A stretch of DNA of 64,000 nt from Sphingomonadaceae bacterium (lineage in GTDB: Bacteria > Pseudomonadota > Alphaproteobacteria > Sphingomonadales > Sphingomonadaceae), in contig JASBUR010000006.1 of the NCBI GenBank assembly GCA_030147805.1, positions 124,001 through 188,000 on the forward strand, written 5' to 3'. How positions within the stretch are numbered: the stretch's first letter is position 1; each line of letters starts with the position of its first letter. Position numbers and translations under genes: made by a program. Shown piece after piece: positions 26,434 through 35,330 of the stretch. The notes under the pieces were generated by a model. The model did no database searches and was not told where the DNA came from. It saw only the letters and a program-made list of their open reading frames with translations.

Positions 26434-27257
26434 GAGTCGAGCGTCGCCTGCCGGAAGCGCTGGCTCAGATGGTAGGAATCGCACCCGGTGCGGCCGCCGT
26501 CGACGACGATCTTGGTGCCGGTGATGTAGCGCGCGTCATCGGAGGCCAGGAAGGCGACGGCGGCCGCCATGTCGTCGGGGGTCTGGAAGTGGCCCATCGG
26601 GATTCGCGCCGCGGTGTCGGCGGCGACATCGTCGAGCGTAACGCCGCGCGCCGCGGCAATCTGCCGGCCATTGTCGTCCCACATTTCGGTGCGGACATTG
26701 CCGGGGTGGACCGAGTTGCAGCGGATCGCGAGCTCCTGTTCGCAGCAATATTGCGCCACCGATTTGGTCAGCTGGCGGACCGCGGCCTTCGAAGCGCCAT
26801 AGGCAACCAGAAAGGGAGTGGCGGTTTCGGCCGCTACCGACGCGATGTTAACGATCGATCCGCCGCCGCGCGGCCGCATCAGCCGGATCGCGGCGCGGCA
26901 GCCGAGCAGCGTCCCCTCGACATTGACGGCGAAGACCCTGCGCACGTCGTCGATCGCGCTGTTCTCGGGATTGCCGAGATCGTGCGAGCCGACATAGGCG
27001 GCATTGTTGACCAGCACGTCGAGGCCGCCATGCTCGCGCTCGGTCCAGGCGACCACGCGCTCCCAATCAGCCTCGGCGACGACATCCTGCGCGAGAAACG
27101 CGAAGCCGTTCTCGGCGGCGACCGCTTCGCCGCGCGTGGCATCGAGGTCGGTGATGACGACCGTCGCGCCCTCTGCCTGAAAACGCTGTGCGATGGCGAG
27201 GCCGATACCGGCGGCGCCGCCGGTGACGAGCGCGACGCGGGTATCGAGCCGCCGCAT
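26415..27257 (-). CDS. SDR oxidoreductase (last gene of the kinase operon)
   Basis: A 280-residue classical SDR. TGGAAGIG lies near residue 12, DLD after strand 2 suggests NAD(H), NNAAYVG replaces NNAG, and the active site reads NIASVAAETATPFLVAYGASKAAV, giving Ser, Tyr and Lys. The C-terminus ends with GTKIVVDGGRTGCDSYH. It lies 5 bp after an NTF2-like gene and is the last gene of an operon led by an APH-like kinase. It might oxidise a hydroxyacyl-CoA or ring alcohol, but the substrate is not readable. Its last codons overlap a hairpin. Confidence 0.86.
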   Translation of the reverse strand: MRRLDTRVALVTGGAAGIGLAIAQRFQAEGATVVITDLDATRGEAVAAENGFAFLAQDVVAEADWERVVAWTEREHGGLDVLVNNAAYVGSHDLGNPENSAIDDVRRVFAVNVEGTLLGCRAAIRLMRPRGGGSIVNIASVAAETATPFLVAYGASKAAVRQLTKSVAQYCCEQELAIRCNSVHPGNVRTEMWDDNGRQIAAARGVTLDDVAADTAARIPMGHFQTPDDMAAAVAFLASDDARYITGTKIVVDGGRTGCDSYHLSQRFRQATLDSPLSRS

Positions 27258-27262
27258 CGCCG

Positions 27263-27655
27263 CTAGCCGTCGCTCGGCTGGCGGTGTGCCAGCACATGCG
27301 TGGCAGCGGAGTCGTGGTAGGCGTCCATATGCGCGATGCGGCCGTCTTCGACACGGCAGACGCAGCAGGCGAAGTCGCGCACGCGCCGTCCGTCGGCGGT
27401 CTCGATGATTAGCAGATGCTGCTGGACGAAGCCGCTCGGCGTTGGCTCGCGCTTGATGTCAGTATAGCGAAAGATGCTCGCGCTCGCGCGGATCTTGCGC
27501 AGGTTGGCGATCGTCGTCTCGACGTCTACGAGCTTCTCGTCGGTGTTGTGCCAGACCTGCGCGCCCGGCGTGAAGACCTCGCGCAACGCGTCGAGGTCGC
27601 CGTGCTCGACGATGTGGAAAAGCCGCTCGCCGGCCGCCAGTGCTGCGTCGTTCAT
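27263..27655 (-). CDS. NTF2/SnoaL-like protein (second copy)
   Basis: A 130-residue NTF2-like protein. It has an N-terminal helix, DLDALREVFTPGAQVWHNTDE, and later strands FVQQHLLIIETADGRRV, FACCVCRVEDGRIAHMDAYHDS. The D/H pattern (VWHN, HMDAYHD) resembles SnoaL-like polyketide cyclases and limonene-epoxide-hydrolase relatives, but no reaction can be assigned. The ATG at 27655 overlaps the acyl-CoA synthetase stop by 4 bp. It is not a close copy of the NTF2-like protein in the BVMO2 operon. Confidence 0.72.
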   Translation of the reverse strand: MNDAALAAGERLFHIVEHGDLDALREVFTPGAQVWHNTDEKLVDVETTIANLRKIRASASIFRYTDIKREPTPSGFVQQHLLIIETADGRRVRDFACCVCRVEDGRIAHMDAYHDSAATHVLAHRQPSDG

Positions 27656-29367
27656 GCCTGTCCTTCCCGTTCGAGCCACCGCGCGCGCATCTCGCGCTTG
27701 AGCAGCTTGCCGGCGGCGTTGCGCGGCAGCGGCGCGTCGTGGACATCGATCGCCACCGGCACCTTGTGCGCGACGAGCCGGGCGCGGACATGGGCGGCGA
27801 GCGCCGCGACATCGGCGGTGGCGCCGTCGCGCAGCCGGACCGCCGCACCGACCAGTTCGCCGAGCACGCGATCCGGCACGCCGAACACCGCCGCCTCGAC
27901 CACGTCGGGATGGCCGGCGAGGCAGTCCTCGATCTCGACGCAATAGATGTTCTCGCCGCCGCGGATCAGCATGTCCTTGATCCGGTCGAGCACGAAGACG
28001 AAGCCCTCCGCGTCGATGCGGACGACGTCGCCGGTCCGGTACCAGCCGTCGCCGAAACTCTCGCGCGTCTGTTCGGGCAGGTTCCAATAGCCGGTGACGA
28101 TATTGGGGCCGCTCACCCACAACTCGCCGGCCGCGCCGGGGGGCACGTCGCGGCCGTCCGAATCGACCACGCGCACGTCGCAGCAGGGCACGACGGTGCC
28201 GACGCTGCCCGGGCGCGCCATCATGTCTTCGTGGCTGTTCGCCGCGACGAGCGACGAGGTCTCGGTCGCGCCATAGCCCTGCCCGGGGTAGGCGTTGGGA
28301 AAGGCGTCGCGCATGCGCTGCGCCAGCTCGGGCGCCGCCGCCGCGCCGCCATAGCCGGCGAGGTCGACGCTGCCGGTGTCGTAGCCCCCGCCCGCGAGCG
28401 CGTCGGACAGCTGCCAGGCGAGCGCCGGCACCAGGTTGAGCCCGTTGATCCGCTCGCGTTCGATCGTCGCCAGCGCCTCGCTCACGTCCCACTTGTACAT
28501 CAGGTGGATCGTCGTGCCGTTGGCCAGCGCCGGCATCAGCGTCGAATGGAAGCCGGTGACGTGGAAAAAGGGCATCGGCAGCAGCAGCCGGCGCGGCGCG
28601 GTCGACGGCCCGGCCGGCACCGCGTCGCCGCGACGGACCGCGGCGCGCATCGCGCGGAAGCTGGTGTTGACATAGTTGGTGAGGATGTTGCGGTGCGTGC
28701 CCGCGGCGCCCTTCGGCCGCCCCGTCGTCCCCGAGGTATAGAAGATCGTCGCCAGGTCGTCGGGTTCGATGCCCGGATCGGGCAACGGCACATCGGGCAA
28801 GGCGGCATAGCCGCCGGGCGCGCCGATCAGCGCCTCGAGCCCAACGGTTCCCGGCGGCGCCGGCGCGCGCACGACGACGAGCCCCGCATCGTCGAAGCCG
28901 GCATCAGCCAGCTGCGCCAGCCGCTCGCGGTCGACGACGACGGCCTTGGCGCCGCAGTCGCGCGCCAGCAGCGCCAGCGTCGCGCTCGATTCCCAGGCGT
29001 TGAGCGGCACGACGACGGCGCCGGCGGCGAGCGCCCCCCAGGCGCAGATCGACCATTCGGGATAGTTGCGCATCGCGATGGCGACGCGATCGCCCTTGCC
29101 GACGCCAAAGCGTTCGCCGAGCGCGCGGCCGAAGGCGGTCGCGGCGCGCCAATGCGCCTCGAAGCTCAACCGCTCCTCGTTGAACACCAGCAGGTCGCGA
29201 TCGGCGAATTGCCGGCTGGCGTCGAACACGGCGCGCAGGTCGCGCGGCATCCGCACATAGCGGCGCACGCGGCGGCCGCCCGCCTCGACCTCGGCCATCT
29301 CGAACGGCGCGCCGGGCGCGGTCAGCAGCGCCAGCGTCTCGGCGATGCTGCGCGCCGGCCAGCTCAT
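27652..29367 (-). CDS. AMP-forming acyl-CoA synthetase
   Basis: A 571-residue adenylate-forming ligase. The P-loop-like YTSGTTGRPKG lies in the middle, GYGATETSS is the A5 motif, GWYRTGDVVRIDAEG and DRIKDMLIRGGENI are A7-A8, and the catalytic Lys is in NAAGKLLKRE near the C-terminus. It activates a carboxylic acid to its CoA thioester. The ATG at 29367 overlaps the kinase stop by 4 bp and the stop overlaps the NTF2-like gene by 4 bp, so the three are coupled. It may make the hydroxyacyl-CoA used by the adjacent kinase, by analogy with LvaE and LvaA of levulinate catabolism. Confidence 0.9.
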   Translation of the reverse strand: MSWPARSIAETLALLTAPGAPFEMAEVEAGGRRVRRYVRMPRDLRAVFDASRQFADRDLLVFNEERLSFEAHWRAATAFGRALGERFGVGKGDRVAIAMRNYPEWSICAWGALAAGAVVVPLNAWESSATLALLARDCGAKAVVVDRERLAQLADAGFDDAGLVVVRAPAPPGTVGLEALIGAPGGYAALPDVPLPDPGIEPDDLATIFYTSGTTGRPKGAAGTHRNILTNYVNTSFRAMRAAVRRGDAVPAGPSTAPRRLLLPMPFFHVTGFHSTLMPALANGTTIHLMYKWDVSEALATIERERINGLNLVPALAWQLSDALAGGGYDTGSVDLAGYGGAAAAPELAQRMRDAFPNAYPGQGYGATETSSLVAANSHEDMMARPGSVGTVVPCCDVRVVDSDGRDVPPGAAGELWVSGPNIVTGYWNLPEQTRESFGDGWYRTGDVVRIDAEGFVFVLDRIKDMLIRGGENIYCVEIEDCLAGHPDVVEAAVFGVPDRVLGELVGAAVRLRDGATADVAALAAHVRARLVAHKVPVAIDVHDAPLPRNAAGKLLKREMRARWLEREGQA

Positions 29368-30440
29368 GCGCGCGCTCCCGCGCGCTCGGCCAAGCGCCAC
29401 GCGGTGTCGGCGAGCGGTCCGACGCGGCCCTGCGCCAGGCCGGCGCGCGCGTTGTTGGCATTGCCGGCGCGGCCGCGCGCCGCCACCCCCTGCAGGATCG
29501 CCGCGAGCCGGAACAGATTATAGGCCAGATACCAGTCGAGCGGCGCCCCCAGCCGGTCGCCGGTGGCGTCGAGATAGCGCGCCAGCATCTCGTCGAGCCC
29601 CGGAAATCCCGCCGCATCGAGATCGATTCCGGCAAGCGAGTTGCGCTCGTGCGCCGGCGTCACCCACGGCATCAGCCAATAGGTGAGGTCGGCGATCGGA
29701 TCGCCGAGCGTCGACAATTCCCAGTCGAGCACCGCCACCACCTTGGGCGCGGTCGCATCGAGAACCAGGTTGTCGAGCCGGTAGTCGCCATGGACGATGC
29801 GCGCCGGGCGGTCGGCCGGCGCGCCGCCGGGAAGCCAGGCGGCGAGCCGGTCCATCGCGGCGTGGCGCGGGCCGTCCGACCGCTCATATTGGCCGGTCCA
29901 GCGCGCCAGCTGCCGCGCGAAATAATTGCCGGGGCGGCCATAGTCGGCGAGCCCGACCGCCGCGGGATCGATGCGGTGGAGCGCCGCGAGCGTGTCGATC
30001 TGCACGGCATAGATGGCACGGCGTTCGACGGGGCCGGCATCGGGCAGCCGCCCGTCCCAGAGGATGCGCCCCTCGACCATCGCCATCACGTAGAAGACCG
30101 AGCCGATCACCGACTCATCCTCGCACAGGGCATAGGCGCGCGGAACGGGAAAGCCGGCACCATGCAGCGCCTGCATCACGCGGAATTCGCGGTCGACGGC
30201 GTGCGCGGAGGCGAGCAGCTTCCCCGGCGGCTTGCGCCGCAGGACGTAGCGGCAATCGGGCGTGCGCAGCTGGTAGGTCGGATTCGACTGGCCGCCCGCG
30301 AAGCGCAGCACCTCAAGCGGCCCGGCGAAGCCCTCGACGGCGTGTTTCATCCACTTGGCGAGCGCGATCGCATCCAAGTCATCGGTCGGACGGGGGGGCT
30401 CATGGTGGACGACGTCCGCCACTGGCACAGAGTCATTCAT
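29364..30440 (-). CDS. APH-family phosphotransferase, ACAD10/LvaA-like
   Basis: A 358-residue kinase-like protein of the aminoglycoside-phosphotransferase fold. FAGGQSNPTYQL forms the Gly-rich loop, VLRRKPPG holds the ATP-binding Lys, HGDYRLDN is the catalytic loop (Asp), and DWELSTLGDP the metal-binding loop. This subgroup matches the N-terminal domain of ACAD10/11 and LvaA, which phosphorylate hydroxyacyl-CoA so that an acyl-CoA dehydrogenase-like enzyme can remove the phosphate. It is the first gene of an operon with an acyl-CoA synthetase, an NTF2-like protein and an SDR, divergent from an aldehyde dehydrogenase. Antibiotic resistance is unlikely. Confidence 0.85.
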   Translation of the reverse strand: MNDSVPVADVVHHEPPRPTDDLDAIALAKWMKHAVEGFAGPLEVLRFAGGQSNPTYQLRTPDCRYVLRRKPPGKLLASAHAVDREFRVMQALHGAGFPVPRAYALCEDESVIGSVFYVMAMVEGRILWDGRLPDAGPVERRAIYAVQIDTLAALHRIDPAAVGLADYGRPGNYFARQLARWTGQYERSDGPRHAAMDRLAAWLPGGAPADRPARIVHGDYRLDNLVLDATAPKVVAVLDWELSTLGDPIADLTYWLMPWVTPAHERNSLAGIDLDAAGFPGLDEMLARYLDATGDRLGAPLDWYLAYNLFRLAAILQGVAARGRAGNANNARAGLAQGRVGPLADTAWRLAERAGARA

Positions 30441-30546
30441 ATGATTATGCTCATTTTTATCTCTTCAACTGCGTCCGGCCGTCGCCCCGCTCGTCGGCTG
30501 ATGCCGAGGCGCCGCATCACAATCATCATCCCTACCCACTTGCCAT

Positions 30547-30556
30547 TTGCATGCAA
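30547..30556. promoter_or_regulatory. TTGCATGCAA element in a divergent control region
   Basis: A perfect copy, TTGCATGCAA, lies between the divergent kinase operon (start 30440) and aldehyde dehydrogenase operon (start 30649), about 100 bp from each start. Only one clear copy is seen here, unlike the other regions. Confidence 0.5.
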
Positions 30557-30648
30557 TCTAGTCAAAACCCTGTTGCAAGAGTTCGACAGGCTCTGTGCGA
30601 ACGAGAACAAGACGCCGATGGGGTTCGGTCGGCATTGGGGGTGTTGGG

Positions 30649-32085
30649 ATGACCGGAGGGGCGCTGCCCGACCTGCAGCTCTATATCGCGGGCGACTGGC
30701 GCGGCCGCAGCGGTCGCGACACGCAACCGGTGTTCAATCCCGCGACGGGACAGCCGATCGCCGACCTGCCGCTCGCCAGCGCCGCCGATCTCGCCGATGC
30801 GCTGGCCGCTGCGGAGCGAGGCTTCGCCGCCTGGCGCGCGACGGCGCCCGAGGCGCGGGCGGCGGTGCTCAGCCGCACCGCCGAGCTGATCCGCGAGCGC
30901 GCCGACGCGATCGCGGCCATCGCCACGCTCGAGCAGGGCAAGCCGCTCGGCGAGGCGCGCGGCGAGGTGATCGCGGCGGCGATGATCCTCGACTTCCATG
31001 CCGGCGAAGCGGTGCGCAACTATGGCCGCGTCCTCCCACGGCCCGCCGGGTCGCGCTCGCTGGTGCTCCAGCAGCCGGTCGGCCCCGTCGCCGCCTTCTG
31101 CGCCTGGAATTTCCCGGTCATCAATCCGGTGCGCAAGCTGTCGCCCGCGCTCGCCGCCGGTTGCTCGGTGATCCTGAAGCCGAGCGAAGAAACCCCCGCC
31201 AGCGCGATCGCCGTGATGCGCTGCTTCCAGGACGCCGGCCTGCCCGGCGACGTCGCGCAGCTGCTGTTCGGCGATCCCGACGCCGTCTCGCGGACGCTGC
31301 TCGCCTCGCCCGTCACGCGCAAGCTGAGCTTCACGGGCTCGGTTCCGGTCGGCAAGCATCTCATGCGGCTCGCCGCCGACACGGTGATGCGCATGACGAT
31401 GGAACTCGGCGGCCACGCGCCGGTCCTCGTCTTCGACGATTGCGACCTCGACAAGACGCTCGACACGCTCGTCGCGCACAAATTCCGCAACGCCGGACAG
31501 GTCTGCGCGTCGCCGACGCGCTTCCACGTGCAGGAGGGCATCTACGACCGCTTCGCGGCAGGATTCGCCGAGCGCACCGGGCGGATCAGGACCGGCGACG
31601 GCCGCGACGCGGCGACGACGATGGGTCCGACCGCCAATGCGCGCCGCCCCGCCGCGATCGAGGCGATGGTCGAGAATGCGCGCAGCGCCGGCGCCAGGCT
31701 GCTGGCCGGCGGCGGCCGCGGCCCTGGCCCCGGCTATTTCTTCGAGCCGACGGTGCTCGGCGACGTGCCGCTCGAGGCCGCGGCGATGAACGACGAGCCG
31801 TTCGGCCCGCTCGCGCTCCTCCGCCCTTTCGCCTCCGTCGACGACGCGATCGAACAGGCCAATCGCCTGCCCTTCGGCCTTGCCGCCTATTGCTTCACCG
31901 AGAACGGCCGGCGGCAGAATTGGCTCGGCGACGCGATCGAGGCGGGCATGGTGGTGATCAACAACGTCCGCACCTCGTGGCCCGACGCGCCCTTCGGCGG
32001 CACGAAGGAAAGCGGATTCGGCTCGGAAGACGGCCCCGAAGGGGTCGCCGCGCACATGACGACGAAGGCAATTCATGCAAGCTGA
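30649..32085 (+). CDS. NAD(P)-dependent aldehyde dehydrogenase
   Basis: A 478-residue aldehyde dehydrogenase with all key residues: AWNFPVINPVRKLSPALAAG for cofactor binding, KPSEETP, the general base Glu252 in MELGG, and nucleophile Cys286 in GQVCASPTR. The C-terminal EPFGPLA and FGGTKESGFGSE fit the succinate-semialdehyde dehydrogenase-like group. It would oxidise an aldehyde to a free acid, for instance one released by the ThDP lyase. The ATG at 30649 is chosen over upstream frames because the fold begins at LQLYIAGDW. Its last 11 bp overlap the CoA transferase, which could take the acid product directly. Confidence 0.9.
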   Translation: MTGGALPDLQLYIAGDWRGRSGRDTQPVFNPATGQPIADLPLASAADLADALAAAERGFAAWRATAPEARAAVLSRTAELIRERADAIAAIATLEQGKPLGEARGEVIAAAMILDFHAGEAVRNYGRVLPRPAGSRSLVLQQPVGPVAAFCAWNFPVINPVRKLSPALAAGCSVILKPSEETPASAIAVMRCFQDAGLPGDVAQLLFGDPDAVSRTLLASPVTRKLSFTGSVPVGKHLMRLAADTVMRMTMELGGHAPVLVFDDCDLDKTLDTLVAHKFRNAGQVCASPTRFHVQEGIYDRFAAGFAERTGRIRTGDGRDAATTMGPTANARRPAAIEAMVENARSAGARLLAGGGRGPGPGYFFEPTVLGDVPLEAAAMNDEPFGPLALLRPFASVDDAIEQANRLPFGLAAYCFTENGRRQNWLGDAIEAGMVVINNVRTSWPDAPFGGTKESGFGSEDGPEGVAAHMTTKAIHAS

Positions 32086-33289
32086 GGACGAAGCATTGGC
32101 GGACACCGTCGCAGGCGGGCCGCTGGCCGGGATCCGCGTCGTCGAACTGGGCCAGCTCATCGCCGGGCCCTTCTGCGGCCAGTTGCTGGGCGACATGGGC
32201 GCCGAGGTGGTCAAGCTCGAGCAGCCGGGCACCGGCGACCCGATGCGGCAATGGGGCCAGGGAACGCTGCCGACCTGGTGGCGGGTGATCGCGCGCGGCA
32301 AATATTCGGTCGCGGCCGATCTTCGTTCGGCGGAGGGCCAGGCGCTCGCGCGCGCGCTGATCGCGCGCGCCGACATCCTCGTCGAGAATTTCCGTCCCGG
32401 CACGCTCGAGCGCTGGAACCTCGCGCCCGCCGAGCTGCGCGCCCAGAACCCCGGCCTCATCATCGTGCGCGTCTCCGGCTATGGACAGACCGGGCCCTAT
32501 GCCAGCCGCGCCGGCTTCGGCGGCATTGCCGAGGCGATGGGCGGCTGGCGCAAGATCGTCGGCTTCCCCGACCGCGCGCCGGCACGCATGGGCGTCTCGA
32601 TCGGCGATACGCTCGCCGCCACCTACGGCTGTCTCGGCGCGCTCGCGGCGCTGCACCGCCGCAGCCGCAGCGGCGTCGGGCAGATCGTCGACGCCGCGCT
32701 CTACGAAAGCGTGCTGCAGGTGATGGAGGGGCTGGTTCCCGAATGGAGCGTCGCCGGGCATAAGCGCGTTCGCACCGGATCGAAGCTGCCGCGCATCGCG
32801 CCGTCCAACGTCTATCGCTGCCGCGACGGCGAATTGCTCATCGGCGCCAACCAGGACAGCGTCTTCGCGCGGCTGTGCGAGGCGATGGGGCGGCCCGAAC
32901 TGGCGCGCGATCCCCGCTATGCGACGCATGTTGCGCGCGGCGAGCATCAGGACGAGCTCGACCGTCTCGTCGAAGCGTGGACGCTGCAGCACAGCGTCGC
33001 CGAGGTGGAGGCGGCGATGATTGCGCATTCCGTGCCCGCCGGCCGGATGTACGATGCCGAGGACATGATGCGCGACCCGCATTTCCAGGCGCGCGAGGCG
33101 ATCGTCTCGGTCGAGGATCCCGTACTCGGACCGACGCCGATGCAGGGCGTGTTCCCCAAGCTGTCGGATACGCCGGGCGGCATTCGCCGGCCGGCGCCGC
33201 GCGAAGTCGGGCAGGATACCGAGGAGATTCTCGAACGCTGGCTCGGCAGCGCCGCCGGCGCTGGGCGGCGGCGCGACGGCGACGCCTAG
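32075..33289 (+). CDS. CaiB/BaiF family CoA transferase (second copy)
   Basis: A 404-residue family III CoA transferase. The N-terminus reads LAGIRVVELGQLIAGPFCGQ, followed by KLEQPGTGDPMR, VENFRPG and SGYGQTGPY. The catalytic Asp is Asp178 in SIGDTLAA. It transfers CoA to a carboxylate. It overlaps the aldehyde dehydrogenase by 11 bp and ends with a 4-bp overlap against the convergent HMG-CoA-lyase-like gene. It matches the textbook family pattern more closely than the first copy, suggesting separate substrates. Confidence 0.9.
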   Translation: MQAEDEALADTVAGGPLAGIRVVELGQLIAGPFCGQLLGDMGAEVVKLEQPGTGDPMRQWGQGTLPTWWRVIARGKYSVAADLRSAEGQALARALIARADILVENFRPGTLERWNLAPAELRAQNPGLIIVRVSGYGQTGPYASRAGFGGIAEAMGGWRKIVGFPDRAPARMGVSIGDTLAATYGCLGALAALHRRSRSGVGQIVDAALYESVLQVMEGLVPEWSVAGHKRVRTGSKLPRIAPSNVYRCRDGELLIGANQDSVFARLCEAMGRPELARDPRYATHVARGEHQDELDRLVEAWTLQHSVAEVEAAMIAHSVPAGRMYDAEDMMRDPHFQAREAIVSVEDPVLGPTPMQGVFPKLSDTPGGIRRPAPREVGQDTEEILERWLGSAAGAGRRRDGDA

Positions 33290-34173
33290 AGCGAGGCGCT
33301 CGCCGCAAACGCCCGCGCGACCGCGCTGCTACGCTCGCGTCCGAGCCGCGCATTGAGCCATCCCGCAGTCTCGACGAGCTTGTCGATGTCGACGTCGAGC
33401 GCGTCGCCGAGCGCATAGGCGACGTCCTCGCTGGCGACGTTGCCCGCTGCGCCGGGGGCGAAGGGGCAGCCGCCGGTGCCGCCGATCGCGGCGTCGATGC
33501 GCACCGCGCCGGCGCGCACCGCGGCGAGCACGTTGGCGACGCCCATGCCGCGCGTGTCGTGGAAATGGACGCGCAGCGGCAGCGGCGCGATCGCCGCGGC
33601 GACCGCGGCGGCGAGCCGCTCGACCTCGGCGGGACGCGCGATGCCGATCGTATCGGCGATCGCCACCTCGATCGGCCCCGCCGCGGCGATGCGGCGCGCC
33701 ATGTCGACCACGCGCCCCGGGTCGACGGCGCCTTCGAACGGGCAGCCGAACGCCACCGCGATCGTCGCCTGCGCCGGGCGCTGCCGCTCGCGGCACAGCC
33801 GCAGCACGTCGCAGGTCATCTCGAGCGACTGCTCGATGTCGAGCCCCTGGTTGCGCTTTCCGAAGTCGTCGCTCGCGGTGCAGACGATGCCGACCTCGTC
33901 GACCGCCGTCGCTAGCGCGCGCAGCGCGCCGCGCTTGTTGAGCACCAGGCCGATGTAGCGCGCGCCGCCGCGCGGCAGGCCCGCGACCACCGCTTCGGCA
34001 TCGGCCATCTGCGGGACCTTCGCCGGATGAACGAAGCTCGCGACCTCGATGCGTGCGGCGCCGGCGTCGACGATGCGGCGCACCAGCTCGATCTTGTCGG
34101 CGGTCGCCAGCACGCGCGGCTCGTTCTGCAGGCCGTCGCGCGGCGAGACCTCGATTAGTTCGAGCCGGCTCAT
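33286..34173 (-). CDS. HMG-CoA lyase family protein
   Basis: A 295-residue DRE-TIM barrel lyase. Arg12-Asp13 in SPRDGLQNE, the metal ligands His203 and His205 in HFHDTRG, and the catalytic Cys236 in GGTGGCPFAPGAAGN with downstream VASED are all intact. It should cleave a 3-hydroxy-3-methylglutaryl-CoA-like thioester to acetyl-CoA or propionyl-CoA and a 3-oxoacid. It overlaps the dehydrogenase upstream by 4 bp (ATGA). Its presence suggests that the degraded compound carries a tertiary alcohol or methyl branch at the beta carbon, as in leucine, isoprenoid or terpenoid breakdown (inference). Confidence 0.88.
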   Translation of the reverse strand: MSRLELIEVSPRDGLQNEPRVLATADKIELVRRIVDAGAARIEVASFVHPAKVPQMADAEAVVAGLPRGGARYIGLVLNKRGALRALATAVDEVGIVCTASDDFGKRNQGLDIEQSLEMTCDVLRLCRERQRPAQATIAVAFGCPFEGAVDPGRVVDMARRIAAAGPIEVAIADTIGIARPAEVERLAAAVAAAIAPLPLRVHFHDTRGMGVANVLAAVRAGAVRIDAAIGGTGGCPFAPGAAGNVASEDVAYALGDALDVDIDKLVETAGWLNARLGRERSSAVARAFAASASL

Positions 34174-35330
34174 CGCAGCCCGAGCCCGCGCGCGATGATG
34201 CCGCGCAGGATCTCGCGCGTCCCGCCGCGCAGCGAGAAGGAAGGCGCGCTCATCAGCGTATAGCCAAGCACCGCGAGCAGGTCCTGCGTCGAGCGGCGGT
34301 CGGGCTCGGCGTCGACGAGGCTGCGCGCGATCTCGGGCAGCTCCTGCTCGAAGCTGGCGCCCAGGTCCTTGACGATCGCGGCCTGGGTCGAGGCGTCCTG
34401 CCCCGCCGCCAGCATCGTCGCGACGCCGCGCGACAGCCGCCGAAGCGCCAGCAGATGCGCGGTCAGCCGGCCGATCGCCGCCTGCGCCAGCTCGCTGTCG
34501 CTGCCCTGCAGCGCGCCGACGAGTTCGAGCAGCAGCTGCATCGACGACAGGAAGCGCTCGGGGCCGCTGCGCTCGAACGCCAGCTCGCTCATCACCTGCG
34601 ACCAGCCCTCGCCCTCGACGCCGATCAGCGCCGCCGACGGGATGAATGCCGCTTCGAAATGGACCTCGTTGAAATGATGCTGCCCGGCGAGGTCGAGGAT
34701 CGGACGCACCGTCATGCCCTCGGTCGCCTTCATGTCGACGAGCAGCTGGCTGGTGCCCTTGTGGCGATCGGCGGCGCTGCCCGAGGTGCGGCAGAACAGG
34801 ATCATGTAGTCCGCCTCATGGGCGTTGGTCGTCCACAGCTTGGTGCCGGTGACGCGCCAGCCGCCGTCGACCGGCTCGGCGCGCGTGCGCACCGCCGCGA
34901 GATCGGAGCCGGCATCGGGCTCGCTCATGCCGATGCAGAAGACGCAGTCGCCGCGCGCGATCCGCGGCAGGATCGCCTCGCGCTGTGCCTCGGTGCCGAA
35001 TTTGAGCAGCGTCGGTCCGCTCTGCCGGTCGGCGATCCAGTGCGCCGAGACCGGCGCGCCCGCCGCCAGCGTCTCCTCGACGACGACATAGCGCTCGTGC
35101 GTCGAGCGCTCGTGACCGCCGTAGCGCCTGGGCCAGGTCATGCCGAGCCAGCCGCGCGCGCCGAGCGCCCGGCTGAAATCGCGGTCGAAGCCGTTCCAGC
35201 TTTCGGCACGCTGTAGCGGCGTGCGGCCGGAGATCGTCACCGCCAGGAAATCGCGAACCTGGGTGCGCAGCGCTTCGGCGGCGTCGTTCGCCGGCGGCGA
35301 GGGAAAGTGCAGCTTGTCGTACATCGCCAT
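34170..35330 (-). CDS. Acyl-CoA dehydrogenase, larger partner
   Basis: A 386-residue acyl-CoA dehydrogenase. The FAD signatures CIGMSEPDAGSDLAAVRT and TGTKLWTTNAHEADY are clear, and the C-terminus has SLRGGTREILRGIIARG. It introduces a double bond into an acyl-CoA. The ATG at 35330 overlaps the stop of the upstream partner by one base. A longer frame from 35405 lies inside that partner and is rejected. The arrangement of a full dehydrogenase next to a divergent one matches the heterotetrameric enzymes known from steroid side-chain degradation (FadE28/29 type). Confidence 0.9.
   Translation of the reverse strand: MAMYDKLHFPSPPANDAAEALRTQVRDFLAVTISGRTPLQRAESWNGFDRDFSRALGARGWLGMTWPRRYGGHERSTHERYVVVEETLAAGAPVSAHWIADRQSGPTLLKFGTEAQREAILPRIARGDCVFCIGMSEPDAGSDLAAVRTRAEPVDGGWRVTGTKLWTTNAHEADYMILFCRTSGSAADRHKGTSQLLVDMKATEGMTVRPILDLAGQHHFNEVHFEAAFIPSAALIGVEGEGWSQVMSELAFERSGPERFLSSMQLLLELVGALQGSDSELAQAAIGRLTAHLLALRRLSRGVATMLAAGQDASTQAAIVKDLGASFEQELPEIARSLVDAEPDRRSTQDLLAVLGYTLMSAPSFSLRGGTREILRGIIARGLGLR

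Noticed and set aside
29364-30440. Aminoglycoside resistance gene
   Set aside because: The APH fold is of the ACAD10/LvaA type and lies in a CoA-dependent catabolic operon, so metabolic kinase activity is far more likely.
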